From Kordia algicida OT-1 (GTDB lineage Bacteria; Bacteroidota; Bacteroidia; Flavobacteriales; Flavobacteriaceae), in assembly GCF_000154725.1 (NCBI RefSeq), contig NZ_DS544873.1, positions 739,569 to 803,568 on the forward strand: DNA of 64,000 nt. The letters run 5' to 3'. Under the pieces are notes generated by a model, which saw only the letters and a program-made list of their open reading frames with translations, was not told where the DNA came from and did not search any database. How positions within the stretch are numbered: position 1 is the first letter of the stretch; every line of letters starts with the position of its first letter. Below are positions 33,975 through 43,561 of this stretch, piece by piece. The translations under genes were made by a program, and so were the position numbers.

Positions 33975-35927
33975 ATGCAAGCAAATAAACTTTCAGATTG
34001 GTTACCAACAACGAAACGCGAAGTTAAAATTCGTGGTTGGGAAGAATTAGATGTCATTCTATTTAGCGGAGACGCGTATGTAGATCATCCTTCATTTGGA
34101 CCAGCTGTTATTGGTCGTATTTTGGAAAGTTATGGACTTAAAGTTGCCATTGTTCCGCAACCAAGCGTACACGATGATTTACAAGATTTTACAAAACTAG
34201 GAACACCAAAATTATTTTTTGGAGTCACGGGCGGTTGCATGGATCCGATGGTGAGCAATTATACAGCGAGTAAAAAACGTAGAGATAAAGATGCGTATAC
34301 ACCAAATGGAGACAAAGGATTTCGACCAGATTATGCGACTTCTGTATATTCAAATATTTTAAAAGAAAAATTTCCAGATGTTCCTGTATTAATTGGAGGA
34401 ATTGAAGCTTCCTTACGTCGTGTAACGCACTACGATTATTGGAGCGATAAACTAATGCCAACTATTTTAGAAACGTCTAAAGCAGATATGTTGGTGTATG
34501 GAATGGGAGAACAACCGTTACGAGAAGTGGTAAAACTATTGCAAAAAGGAGTGCCTTTTTCCAGTCTGAGAACAATCAAGCAAACGGCTTTTTTGGTACA
34601 CAAGAATGAAAGTATTCCTAAAAATAAAAATTGGGATGATGTCGAAATTGAATCGCATGAAGTATGTTTAAAGAATAAGAAAAAATTTGCTTCTAACTTT
34701 AAAATTATAGAGCAAGAATCTAACAAACTCAAAGCAAGACGAATTTTTCAAGGAGTCAACGGGAAAACATTGGTGATAAATCCGCCATATCCTACCATGA
34801 CCGAAAAGGAGATTGATGCTTCTTTCGATTTACCGTACACACGTTTGCCACATCCAAAATACAATAAACGTGGACCGATTCCTGCATTTGAAATGATTAA
34901 AACTTCGATAAATATTCATCGTGGTTGTTTTGGTGGTTGTAGTTTCTGTACGATTTCGGCACATCAAGGAAAATTTATTGCAAGTCGTAGTAAAGAATCT
35001 ATCCTAAAAGAAGTTGATAAAGTTGCGAGTATGCCTGATTTTAAAGGCTATTTGTCAGATATTGGCGGACCATCGGCAAATATGTATCAAATGAAAGGTA
35101 AGGTTCAATCTATCTGTGATAAATGTGTTGCGCCTTCGTGTATTTCGCCTGTAATTTGCAGTAATTTAGATACATCTCACAAACCATTAACCGAATTATA
35201 TCAAGCGGTAGACAGTCATCCAAAAGTAAAAAAATCATTTATTGGAAGTGGAATTCGTCACGATATGTTAGTGCCAGAATTTAATAAAAATGCAGATCCG
35301 AAGGAATTGGATGATTACACAGAAGAAGTGATGACCAAACATGTTTCTGGACGTTTAAAAGTTGCACCAGAACATACTTCTGATCCTGTGTTAAAGTTGA
35401 TGCGTAAACCGTCGTTTCAATATTTCCATAAATTTAAAGAGCGTTTTGATAGAATCAACATCAAAAAGAAATTAAAGCTTCAGTTGATTCCTTATTTTAT
35501 CTCAAATCATCCAGCTTGTGAAGTAGAAGATATGGCAAATTTGGCTGCGGAAACCAAAAATATGGGCTTTCAGTTAGAGCAAGTACAAGGTTTTACACCA
35601 ACTCCGATGACAGTTGCCACAGTTATTTATTACAGTGGATATCATCCGTATACATTAAAACCGACGAAAACGCCAAAATCTAGGAAAGAAAAGGAAGAAC
35701 AACATCGTTTTTTCTTTTGGTATAAAAAGGAAAATAGAGGTTGGATTCGAAAAACCTTGAGCAAACTAGGTCGAAAAGATTTGGTAGAAGCATTGGTTCC
35801 TGAAGAAGAAAACAATACTTGGAAAAGCATCAAACCGAAAAAAGTAAATAATACGTTTGACAATGCGATTCCTGCGCACCATTCTCGTTCAAAGAAGAAA
35901 CGCAAGCCTAGAAAAAAACGACGTTAA
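33975..35927 (+). CDS. YgiQ-family radical SAM protein
   Basis: The 650-residue protein matches the YgiQ (UPF0313) family throughout: ADWLPTT-like N-terminus (SDWLPTTKREVKIRGW), FSGDAYVDHPSFGPAVIGR, GIEASLRRVTHYDYWSDKL, the cluster motif RGCFGGCSFC (CxxxCxxC), YLSDIGGPSANMY, and a Lys/Arg-rich C-terminus. A second Cys group CDKCVAPSC may bind another cluster or zinc. The reaction of YgiQ proteins has not been established; they are B12-independent radical SAM proteins with a B12-binding-like N-terminal domain. It is followed 63 bases later by a pseudouridine synthase gene. Confidence 0.93.
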   Translation: MQANKLSDWLPTTKREVKIRGWEELDVILFSGDAYVDHPSFGPAVIGRILESYGLKVAIVPQPSVHDDLQDFTKLGTPKLFFGVTGGCMDPMVSNYTASKKRRDKDAYTPNGDKGFRPDYATSVYSNILKEKFPDVPVLIGGIEASLRRVTHYDYWSDKLMPTILETSKADMLVYGMGEQPLREVVKLLQKGVPFSSLRTIKQTAFLVHKNESIPKNKNWDDVEIESHEVCLKNKKKFASNFKIIEQESNKLKARRIFQGVNGKTLVINPPYPTMTEKEIDASFDLPYTRLPHPKYNKRGPIPAFEMIKTSINIHRGCFGGCSFCTISAHQGKFIASRSKESILKEVDKVASMPDFKGYLSDIGGPSANMYQMKGKVQSICDKCVAPSCISPVICSNLDTSHKPLTELYQAVDSHPKVKKSFIGSGIRHDMLVPEFNKNADPKELDDYTEEVMTKHVSGRLKVAPEHTSDPVLKLMRKPSFQYFHKFKERFDRINIKKKLKLQLIPYFISNHPACEVEDMANLAAETKNMGFQLEQVQGFTPTPMTVATVIYYSGYHPYTLKPTKTPKSRKEKEEQHRFFFWYKKENRGWIRKTLSKLGRKDLVEALVPEEENNTWKSIKPKKVNNTFDNAIPAHHSRSKKKRKPRKKRR

Positions 35928-35990
35928 ATCACACGCGAGTTTCACTTTATTACATAAAAATTCTTTTGAAATTTGAAAACGGAATCACAA

Positions 35991-36665
35991 ATGTCGAAGC
36001 TTGAAATTATACACGAAAACAAGGATTATATTGTTGTAAATAAAGCTTCAGGATTGATAAGTGAAAAAAGTCCGTATGAAGCTGTTACGGTTGAAGATCA
36101 GGTATTTCAACATATTCTAAAAAGCAAGCGAAAACCGTATGTTGGTATCATTCATCGACTAGATCGTGTCACAAGTGGCGTGTTAATTCTTGCTAAGAAA
36201 AAAAGCATTCTGGTTGCTTTTAATAAATTATTTAGCAGTCGAAAAGTTCAAAAAACGTACTTGGCAATTGTTAAAAATAAACCTACCAAGAGCAAAGGAA
36301 ATTTAGTCAATTTTCTCATAAAAAATAACAAAGAAAAGAAAGCAGAAATTGTTACAACCAAATCAAAAGAGGCACAAAGTTGTATGCTTTCGTATGAAGT
36401 AATTGGTAAAAATAATATTGGTTATCTCTTAGCTGTAAAGCCAAAAACAGGCAGATTTCATCAAATACGCGCGCAATTGGCAAACATCGGGCTTCCTATT
36501 GTGGGAGATTCTAAATACGGTTCTGATGTATCGTACAAATCACTTTCTATTTGTCTCCATGCTTGGAAATTGACTTTTGAAGATGTTGAAACTAAAGAGC
36601 AAAAAACCTTTGAAGCATCGCTGCCCAATCATGATTTTTGGAAATTTGATACCGAAGTGATTTAG
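35991..36665 (+). CDS. RluA-family pseudouridine synthase
   Basis: The start is the ATG at 35991 (upstream only TTG). The 224-residue protein has the RluA motif HRLDRVTSGVLILAKK with the catalytic Asp in HRLDR, a preceding NKASGLISEKSP segment, and KPKTGRFHQIRAQLANIGLPIVGDSKYG near the end. The N-terminal S4-like domain is absent, so it is a short (RluA/TruC-like) form. The RNA target (tRNA or rRNA) cannot be read from the sequence. Convergent with the 161-aa gene. Confidence 0.92.
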   Translation: MSKLEIIHENKDYIVVNKASGLISEKSPYEAVTVEDQVFQHILKSKRKPYVGIIHRLDRVTSGVLILAKKKSILVAFNKLFSSRKVQKTYLAIVKNKPTKSKGNLVNFLIKNNKEKKAEIVTTKSKEAQSCMLSYEVIGKNNIGYLLAVKPKTGRFHQIRAQLANIGLPIVGDSKYGSDVSYKSLSICLHAWKLTFEDVETKEQKTFEASLPNHDFWKFDTEVI

Positions 36666-36675
36666 AAAGTTTCAA

Positions 36676-37161
36676 TTATTCTTTATCGGGTTCTAATTCA
36701 AAACTTTTCAAATCCCAACGTTTTATTGATGAGTTTCTACAAGTTTGTGCGAGTTGATATGAGTGATTTTCTAAATTTCTTAAAGATGTTTTAGAAACAT
36801 TTGATTCATAATTAAGAAGACTTTCAGAGAAATTTTCCATTGCTTTTTTTACGTTACTATCTTCTACAATAGACATTGGTCCCCAGAAATAAGTATAAAA
36901 ATTTTTGCGACTGTTTTTATAAGATTCTGAATTTAGTTCAAACTGCGTAAGTTCAGCTGCAGCTGTTGTCACTTTTACATATAGATCAAGTTGCTTTTGC
37001 CAAAAAGAATTTTGAAATGAATGCAGATGTTGTACTTTATTTTCGTCTGACTGCGTTTGAATTTGTCTTTCAAGTGCTTTTAATTGATTTCGTTGTCCAA
37101 TGTAAAAAATAAATATAGTGACAATAAAACCTACAACAGTAATATAGTGTTCAGTGTCCAT
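36676..37161 (-). CDS. hypothetical membrane-anchored coiled-coil protein, 161 aa
   Basis: One N-terminal hydrophobic segment (ITVVGFIVTIFIFYIGQ) is followed by a long helical region with a coiled-coil character (RNQLKALERQIQTQSDENKVQHLHSFQNSFWQKQLDLYVKVTTAAAELTQFE). Similar proteins occur widely in Flavobacteria without a function. The C-terminal YQLAQTCRNSSIKRWDLKSF is conserved-looking. Divergent from the glutathione peroxidase gene. Confidence 0.75.
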   Translation of the reverse strand: MDTEHYITVVGFIVTIFIFYIGQRNQLKALERQIQTQSDENKVQHLHSFQNSFWQKQLDLYVKVTTAAAELTQFELNSESYKNSRKNFYTYFWGPMSIVEDSNVKKAMENFSESLLNYESNVSKTSLRNLENHSYQLAQTCRNSSIKRWDLKSFELEPDKE

Positions 37162-37224
37162 AAAGATGATTTATCTATAAAATTAACTAAATACTTTCGT
37201 ATTTTTACAAAAAACAAAAATAGA

Positions 37225-37836
37225 ATGAGAATATTTACGCTTGTACTTGTTTTATGTATTGTAAGTTGTACATCAAAACCAAAGGAAAAAGTAAAAGAAA
37301 CAGCTTCAAACCAAGTAACTACCACAAAAACAACACCCGAAAAAACTATGGAAAAAGGATCAATTCATCAATTTACAGTAAAAGATATCGCTGGAAACGA
37401 CTTTAAATTAGCTGATTTAAAAGGAAAAAAAGTACTCATTGTCAACACAGCTTCCGAATGTGGATTAACGCCACAATACGAGCAATTGCAAGATGTGTAC
37501 GAAACATTTAAAGATAAAAATTTCACAATTGTTGGTTTTCCTGCAAACAACTTTGGTGCCCAAGAACCAGGAAGCGATCAGCAGATTGCTAAATTTTGTA
37601 AAGCCAATTATGGTGTCACTTTCCCGATGATGAGCAAAATCTCCGTAAAAGGTTCAGACATGCACGAAGTATATCAATTCCTAACACAAAAATCACAAAA
37701 CGGATTGCAAAACTCGGAAGTTGCATGGAACTTTCAAAAGTACTTAATCAACGAAAATGGTGAATTAGAAAAAGTAATCGCGCCACAAACACTACCAAAC
37801 GACGAAAGTATTATTTCTTGGATTGAAGGGAAATAA
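37225..37836 (+). CDS. glutathione peroxidase-type lipoprotein
   Basis: The start ATG 37225 gives a lipoprotein signal (MRIFTLVLVLCIVSC, Cys15); an upstream reading frame begins with TTG inside the promoter. The 203-residue protein has the GPx fold: VLIVNTASECGLTPQYEQLQ with the peroxidatic Cys in ECGLTPQY, FPANNFGAQEPG (contains the conserved Gln-like and Asn), and the Trp in VAWNFQKYL. The active site is a Cys (not selenocysteine) and a resolving Cys is likely in FCKANYG. It would reduce peroxides at the periplasmic side. Electron donor may be thioredoxin rather than glutathione, as for many bacterial GPx. Confidence 0.93.
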   Translation: MRIFTLVLVLCIVSCTSKPKEKVKETASNQVTTTKTTPEKTMEKGSIHQFTVKDIAGNDFKLADLKGKKVLIVNTASECGLTPQYEQLQDVYETFKDKNFTIVGFPANNFGAQEPGSDQQIAKFCKANYGVTFPMMSKISVKGSDMHEVYQFLTQKSQNGLQNSEVAWNFQKYLINENGELEKVIAPQTLPNDESIISWIEGK

Positions 37837-37899
37837 CATCAAGATAATCCAATAAAAATCACTTCTTAAACAACACAATTATTACTAAATTTTATACGT

Positions 37900-39057
37900 G
37901 TGAAAAATAAAAAATTAGGACTCAATACCGTTTGTACACATACGGGAGAAGTACAAGACAAACAATTTAAAGGAGCGGTATCGCCACTATATATGAGCAG
38001 TTCGTATGCATTTGAAGATATTGATGAAAAACGGTATCCACGTTACTTTAATACACCAAATCAGCAAGCATTATCAAAAAAAGTTGCAGCGTTAGAACAT
38101 ACGGAAGCTGCCATGATTTTTGGTAGTGGAATGGCTGCGATAAGTACAAGTTTGCTCGCGTTTTTACACAAAGGAGATCATATTGTATTGCAAAATGCAT
38201 TGTATGGCGGCACGATGAATTTGGTATTGGAAGAATTTGACAAATACGGAATTGAATATACATTTACGAAAAGTTTAGATATAAAAGATTTCAAAAAGGC
38301 AATTCAGAAAAACACAAAAGTCATTTATATTGAAACGCCTTCTAATCCGTTGCTGAAGATTACAGACATTCGAAAAATTGCCAAATTAGCTAAAAAACAC
38401 AATTTGGTTTCCATGATCGATAATACCTTTGCAAGTCCTGTAAATCAGTTGCCAGCTACGATGGGAATTGACATTATTATTCACAGCGCGACGAAGTATT
38501 TTGGCGGACACAGTGATATTTTGGCTGGAGCTGTTGCTGCTTCCGAAGCACATATGAATCGTATTTTTCAACTAGGAAAAAACCTTGGTGGAAGTTTAAG
38601 CGACTTTACAGTTTGGATGTTAGAAAGAAGCATGAAAACCTTGGGAATTCGTGTGAAAGAGCAAAACAAAAATGCTCTGAAATTGGCGAGTTATTTAGAC
38701 AAACATCCTGCGGTAGCGAAAGTATATTATCCTGGATTGCGATCACATGAAGACTACGAATTGGCGAAATCGCAAATGTCAGGTTTTGGTGGAATGATGT
38801 CATTTGAATTAAACCCTGAATACGATGTTGCCACTTTTTTCAAATCATTAAAACTGATAAAACCTTCCATGAGTTTGGCTGGAGTAGAAAGTACTATGTT
38901 GAGTCCGACGCAAACCTCACACGCGCTTTTAACTCCAGAAGAACGCAAAAAACAAGGAATTGCCGATGGTTTAATTCGTTTCTCTGTAGGAATTGAAGAA
39001 CGAAAAGACATCATTGCAGATATTAAACAAGCGATAAAAAAGTCGAAGAAGAAGTAG
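37900..39057 (+). CDS. trans-sulfuration (Cys/Met metabolism) PLP-dependent enzyme
   Basis: The gene starts with GTG (37900). The 385-residue protein has the family motifs YSRYFNTPNQ-like TPNQQALSKK, GSGMAAIST (residues about 73-81), VIYIETPSNPLLKITDI, the PLP lysine in HSATKYFGGHSD (about 198-209) and LRFSVGIE near the end. This group includes cystathionine gamma-synthase, cystathionine lyases, methionine gamma-lyase and O-acetylhomoserine sulfhydrylase, and the sequence does not settle which. The next gene downstream is unrelated. A hairpin terminator lies at 39081-39105. Confidence 0.92.
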   Translation: MKNKKLGLNTVCTHTGEVQDKQFKGAVSPLYMSSSYAFEDIDEKRYPRYFNTPNQQALSKKVAALEHTEAAMIFGSGMAAISTSLLAFLHKGDHIVLQNALYGGTMNLVLEEFDKYGIEYTFTKSLDIKDFKKAIQKNTKVIYIETPSNPLLKITDIRKIAKLAKKHNLVSMIDNTFASPVNQLPATMGIDIIIHSATKYFGGHSDILAGAVAASEAHMNRIFQLGKNLGGSLSDFTVWMLERSMKTLGIRVKEQNKNALKLASYLDKHPAVAKVYYPGLRSHEDYELAKSQMSGFGGMMSFELNPEYDVATFFKSLKLIKPSMSLAGVESTMLSPTQTSHALLTPEERKKQGIADGLIRFSVGIEERKDIIADIKQAIKKSKKK

Positions 39058-39080
39058 GAATGTTTTAGTATAATCTAAAA

Positions 39081-39105
39081 AATCTCAATCATAATGGTTG
39101 AGGTT
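39081..39105 (+). terminator. intrinsic terminator after the PLP enzyme gene
   Basis: AATCTCAATC pairs with GGTTGAGGTT allowing two G-U pairs, with an ATAAT loop and a following T run. Lies 24 bases after the stop codon. Confidence 0.65.
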
Positions 39106-39161
39106 TTTATCATAAATATGCTAACAGAAATTGTTTATTTTCTCTTAATTATTTGAAAACA

Positions 39162-39773
39162 ATGAAATACATTCTAATTGTCATTTTTGGTACACTTTTT
39201 ACTTCTGACGAAAGTGCAAAAAGCTATTATTTTCCGCTAGAAAATTTAAAAGAAAGTAAAATTTATGTGTACTCAGCTAAGGAAAATCCATTAGATACAG
39301 AATATTGGAAACTCACTTACAATGTACAAGACAGTACTTTGGTTACAGAAGCATTTCATTCAAATTTTGAGAAGTATGAATATTTTAGGGAAAAAATAAC
39401 CGATAAAGGCACACAACTAGAAAAATTTATTTCGTTTGTAGCGAAAAATAGGAGAGGAAAATCTGCAAAATACAATCGCAAGCCTATAAAAAAAGATGTG
39501 TATTTATGGAGTACAAAAAAACCATACACCTATTCAGCCTATTTTATGGATGAAGATTATGGGAAAATTATTCTTATAAAAACACGCGAATTTATAAAAG
39601 AGGAAACACTCACGATCAATACTAAAACACACAACGTTTTAAAATTTAAAGAAACGTATACGTATAAAATAGCTTCTACGAGTGAGAAATACACTCATGA
39701 CCAAATTACGTATTATGCAAAAGGCATTGGTTTGGTGCGTATGGAAAAAAATATCCTGATAAAGAAAATGTAA
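39162..39773 (+). CDS. hypothetical secreted protein, 3' end frameshifted
   Basis: The start ATG 39162 gives a signal-peptide-like beginning (MKYILIVIFGTLFTS). The product, about 203 residues, is beta-rich and contains LWSTKKPYTYSAYFMDEDYG and TITNTKTHNVLKF-like segments; no family is recognised. It ends at TAA 39773 in the frame MEKNILIKKM, but if one A is added to the A7 run at 39735-39741, translation continues as YPDKENVILELSDILSDEAW and KQLKK to a stop at 39827-39829, which looks like a natural end. So the annotated end is probably due to a one-base deletion, either real or a sequencing artefact. Confidence 0.7.
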   Translation: MKYILIVIFGTLFTSDESAKSYYFPLENLKESKIYVYSAKENPLDTEYWKLTYNVQDSTLVTEAFHSNFEKYEYFREKITDKGTQLEKFISFVAKNRRGKSAKYNRKPIKKDVYLWSTKKPYTYSAYFMDEDYGKIILIKTREFIKEETLTINTKTHNVLKFKETYTYKIASTSEKYTHDQITYYAKGIGLVRMEKNILIKKM

Positions 39774-40034
39774 TTTTAGAACTCTCAGACATACTTTCAG
39801 ACGAAGCATGGAAGCAATTAAAAAAATAAACTAAACAGGTCTAGTAAAATGTTTAAAGCTATGTTAATTTCAAAACAGTTTTTACATTTTTAAGTATATT
39901 CGTTTTCCCTCACAAAAATTATCAAATATAAAAACGAAGCCTCTTTTTTATATTCAGCTATTATTTGAAAATAAAAGAGATTAGCGCATCAAAAAACCAA
40001 TCATACAAAACGAAAAAAACTTTAACCATTGATT

Positions 40035-42251
40035 ATGAAAACTAAATTCCTAGTATTTCTATTACTCTTTCTTTGCGGAAACGAATTTGCAACTGCACAA
40101 AAAACGGCCAATACACTAAATCTTAATCTGGATTTTGAACAAAATGAAAAAAAAGAAAAATTGCCAGACAATTGGTTCGCTTGGGGAACACTACCTGTCA
40201 CAAAAAGTGATCTTGCACATTCCGGTGATATTGCAGGGAAAGTAACTTCTAAAGATGGAAAAGGTAATTTTGGTTGTGTTGCGTACAAAATTCCAGCGAA
40301 TTACGAAGGAAGCTATATCAGGCTTACGGGATACATGAAAATTGAAAACGTAAGAGGCTTTGCAGGTTTGATGTTGCGGATTGATGGAAACGGCAATACA
40401 TTAGTCTTTGATAACATGCAAAACAAAAAAATAGAAGGAACGCTTGGTTGGAAAAAGTATACCATTACTTTACCGTATCCTGATGACGCAGAAAATATTT
40501 ATATAGCAGGAATTTTATCAGGAAAAGGAACAGCTTGGTTTGATGATTTTGTCTTAAAAATTGATGGAAAAGATATCCAAAAGATTAAAAAAAAGGAAAA
40601 GAAAGTATATAAAGCTAGCTTAGATACTGCTTTTGATGAAGGTTCTAAAGTAACATTTTCTGAGTTGACAAAAACTAAAATTGCCGATTTGGAAGTGTTG
40701 GGAAAAGTATGGGGATTTTTAAAATATCATCATCCTGCAATTGGAAAAGGTGAATATAATTGGGATTACGAATTATTTAGAATATTGCCAACTTTTTTAA
40801 ATGCAGAAGTCAAAGGTGAAAGAGATAAAATTTTACTCAGTTGGATTGCAAGACTTGGAGCTGTAGAAAAATGTTCAGATTGTGCTAAAACTGATGAAAA
40901 AGCCATTCTAAAACCAGATATGGCTTGGATGGATGAACTGAATATTGGTTCAAGCTTAAAAGCAAAACTTCGCTATATTTATAACAATCGATATCAGGGA
41001 GATCACTATTATATAAAATCTGTTCGGCAAGTAAATAATCCGAACTTCATCAATGAAAAACCCTATGCAAAGATGAATTACCCAGATGCAGGTTTCCGTT
41101 TATTAACGCTGTATCGTTATTGGAATATGATTCACTATTATTTTCCTTACAAATATTTAACAGATAAAGATTGGAGTACCGTTTTAAAAGAATACATTCC
41201 AACATTTATCAACGCATCAACCGAATTGGAATATGAAATTGCGGCACTTCGTCTTATTGGCGACATACAAGATACGCATGCAGGTTTGTGGGGTGGAAAT
41301 GATAAATTTCAAGCAATATTAGGAAGTAATACGGCACCATTTAAAGTTGCATTTGTTGAAAATAAATTGGTGGTTACAAAATATTACAATCCAGAGTATA
41401 AAGAAGTTTCTAAAGTAAAAATTGGCGATGTCATTACACATATTAATGGCAAAACAGTTGAAGAAATTAAAAAAGAACGTCACGACTATCATCCAGCTTC
41501 CAACGAACCTACAAAAGATAGGAATATGGCAAAAAGTATGTTGCGTTCGCCAAACAAAGAAATAGCAATTACGTATGTTTCAGACGGGAAAACACAACAA
41601 CATACGCTTCCGTTGTATGGCTTTAGAGACTTAAATATATATGCAAAAAGTAATAAAGCATCGTACAAATTATTAGACAACAATATTGGGTATGTAACGT
41701 TGGAAACCATTTCAGTTGACGATATTTCTAAAATCAAAAAGCAATTCAAAAAAACAAAAGGAATCATCATTGACATTCGCAATTATCCAGCGGAATCTAT
41801 TTTATACTACTTAGGTTCTTACTTTGTTTCAGAACCTACAGAATTTGTGAAGTTTAGTAGAATGAATGAAAAAAATCCAGGTGAATTTGTAATGACAGAA
41901 GCATATGAAATTTCAAAATCCAGATCAATGTACAAAGGGAAATTGGTTGTTTTGGTGAATGAAGCTTCTCAAAGTCATGCAGAATTTACGGCGATGGCAT
42001 TTCGCGCAGGAGAAAACACGACTATCGTAGGAAGTACAACTGCGGGTGCAGACGGAAACGTATCAACCATAATGTTGCCAGGCGGTTTAAGAACATCAAT
42101 ATCAGGAATTGGCGTGTATTATCCAGATGGTGGAGAAACGCAACGAATTGGTATTGTGCCAGATGTTGAGGTAAAACCAACCATCAAAGGAATTAAGGAA
42201 GGAAAAGATGAGGTTTTAGAAAAAGCGATTGAAATTATTTTGAAAGAGTAA
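40035..42251 (+). CDS. S41-family peptidase with N-terminal beta domain
   Basis: The start is ATG 40035 (the reading frame before it begins with TTG). The 738-residue secreted protein has a signal peptide (MKTKFLVFLLLFLCGNEFATAQ), an N-terminal beta-sandwich with NLDFEQNEKKEKLPDNWFAWG, a helical region, then a PDZ-like domain (VKIGDVITHINGKTVEEIK) and the S41 catalytic domain with GIIIDIRNYP, EASQSHAEFTAMAF (nucleophile Ser in SQSHAEF) and GSTTAGADGNVSTIMLPGG. The family includes C-terminal processing and tricorn-core-type peptidases. Located in the periplasm or outer surface. Target unknown. Confidence 0.9.
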   Translation: MKTKFLVFLLLFLCGNEFATAQKTANTLNLNLDFEQNEKKEKLPDNWFAWGTLPVTKSDLAHSGDIAGKVTSKDGKGNFGCVAYKIPANYEGSYIRLTGYMKIENVRGFAGLMLRIDGNGNTLVFDNMQNKKIEGTLGWKKYTITLPYPDDAENIYIAGILSGKGTAWFDDFVLKIDGKDIQKIKKKEKKVYKASLDTAFDEGSKVTFSELTKTKIADLEVLGKVWGFLKYHHPAIGKGEYNWDYELFRILPTFLNAEVKGERDKILLSWIARLGAVEKCSDCAKTDEKAILKPDMAWMDELNIGSSLKAKLRYIYNNRYQGDHYYIKSVRQVNNPNFINEKPYAKMNYPDAGFRLLTLYRYWNMIHYYFPYKYLTDKDWSTVLKEYIPTFINASTELEYEIAALRLIGDIQDTHAGLWGGNDKFQAILGSNTAPFKVAFVENKLVVTKYYNPEYKEVSKVKIGDVITHINGKTVEEIKKERHDYHPASNEPTKDRNMAKSMLRSPNKEIAITYVSDGKTQQHTLPLYGFRDLNIYAKSNKASYKLLDNNIGYVTLETISVDDISKIKKQFKKTKGIIIDIRNYPAESILYYLGSYFVSEPTEFVKFSRMNEKNPGEFVMTEAYEISKSRSMYKGKLVVLVNEASQSHAEFTAMAFRAGENTTIVGSTTAGADGNVSTIMLPGGLRTSISGIGVYYPDGGETQRIGIVPDVEVKPTIKGIKEGKDEVLEKAIEIILKE

Positions 42252-42286
42252 CAAAAATAGTATGCGACACACATATATTGTAAATT

Positions 42287-42310
42287 TCTAACAATCTAAC
42301 AATCTAACAA
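42287..42310. repeat. short tandem repeat CTAACAAT x3
   Basis: Three adjacent copies of CTAACAAT lie 9 bases ahead of the ATG at 42319, in the position of the translation start region. Copy-number change there could alter translation initiation spacing. Confidence 0.7.
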
Positions 42311-42318
42311 TTGATTCA

Positions 42319-42966
42319 ATGATACAAAAATTCCTAAAAGCAAAACATTGGCAATTATTTATACTCATGTTTGCCATTCCGTTTCTACTTCAAATGATTT
42401 TGATGATGCGGATGATGTCAACAATGATGTCAGGCATCGAAAACGAGTATATGAAGCCAGATAGCTTTTTTCAGATATTTGAGAGTTTTGGCTACATGTT
42501 GCCAATCATCATGATTTTTAATATGATTTTCTATTTTGGCTGGTTTTGGTCAATTGGTGTCGGACTGCAAAAATATGTTCCATCTGATGTAAATTTAAAA
42601 GTAAACAGATTTAAATTCACACTTATCTTTCCATTAATTTATATCACGTTTATAGCGATTGGAATAAGTTGGATGTTTAGTGGAATAGCTGCAGATCCTA
42701 ATAGTTTTCCGCAATCCATAAGTCCTTTAGTATTTCTAATCATACCATTGCATTTTTTTTCAATGGCTTGCATGTTTTATAACCTATATTATGTGTCTAA
42801 AACACTAAAAACGGTTGAGTTGCAACGTGAAGCTAAAATTGGTGAATGCTTAAAAGAAGTCATCTTATTTTGGTTTTATATTGTTGGAGTTTGGATACTT
42901 CAACCGCAAATCAACAGGATTGTTTCTGATGAAAATCAATCAAATAAAAACTTAATGAATTCCTAA
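42319..42966 (+). CDS. hypothetical four-helix membrane protein, 215 aa
   Basis: The protein has about four or five long hydrophobic segments (LFILMFAIPFLLQMILMM; MLPIIMIFNMIFYFGWFWSIG; FTLIFPLIYITFIAIGISW; LVFLIIPLHFFSMACMFYNLYY; VILFWFYIVGVWIL) and no recognisable domain. It is methionine-rich at the start. Its stop codon is directly before the TTG start of the HAD gene, suggesting cotranscription. Confidence 0.8.
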   Translation: MIQKFLKAKHWQLFILMFAIPFLLQMILMMRMMSTMMSGIENEYMKPDSFFQIFESFGYMLPIIMIFNMIFYFGWFWSIGVGLQKYVPSDVNLKVNRFKFTLIFPLIYITFIAIGISWMFSGIAADPNSFPQSISPLVFLIIPLHFFSMACMFYNLYYVSKTLKTVELQREAKIGECLKEVILFWFYIVGVWILQPQINRIVSDENQSNKNLMNS

Positions 42967-43518
42967 TTGAAACCAGCAGAGAACATACTTCTTGTGTTAG
43001 ATTTAGATGAAACGCTATTGCATTCTTCTGAAAAAAAACTAGCACTTTCTGAAGACTTTCAGTACGCTGAATATTATGTATATTTCCGACCGCATTTACA
43101 ATGGTTTTTAGAGGAAATGAACCTCCATTTTAGTTTGGCAATTTGGTCTTCTGCTGATGATACCTACGTAAACGATTTGGTAGCTAAAATTACACCTAAA
43201 ACAGTAAATTTTGAATTTATTTGGGGAAAATCGCGCTGTACACCAAGGAGAAACTACGAATTCGGAAATTATGTTTTCGCCAAACATTTGAAGAAACTGA
43301 AAAAGAAAGGGTTTTCTCTGGAAAAAATTCTCATCATTGACGATTCTCCAGAAAAAACAAAAGACAATTACGGAAATGCGGTTTACATCACTCCATTTGA
43401 AGGAAATAGAGAAGATGTAACTTTGAAAAAACTAGCTAACTATCTGATTTCTATAAAAGATGCCGAAAATGTGCGCACTATTGAAAAAAGAGGTTGGTTA
43501 CATAAAAATACACTTTAA
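42967..43518 (+). CDS. FCP1/CTD-phosphatase-like HAD protein (NIF domain)
   Basis: The gene must start at TTG 42967: any later ATG would remove the catalytic motif. The 183-residue protein has LVLDLDETLLHSS (DxDxT/V signature of FCP1/SCP-type phosphatases), FRPHLQWFLEEM, SLAIWSSADDTYVN (motif II), the Lys region, and LIIDDSPEKTKDNYGNAV (motif IV Asp). Eukaryotic relatives dephosphorylate RNA polymerase II; in bacteria the function is unknown. It lies directly after the 215-aa membrane gene and overlaps the beginning of a longer frame of the bshB1 gene. Confidence 0.85.
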   Translation: MKPAENILLVLDLDETLLHSSEKKLALSEDFQYAEYYVYFRPHLQWFLEEMNLHFSLAIWSSADDTYVNDLVAKITPKTVNFEFIWGKSRCTPRRNYEFGNYVFAKHLKKLKKKGFSLEKILIIDDSPEKTKDNYGNAVYITPFEGNREDVTLKKLANYLISIKDAENVRTIEKRGWLHKNTL

Positions 43519-43561
43519 TAAAAAACGTAACTTTGCTGAAACAGAAAACAGCATAAAACAG

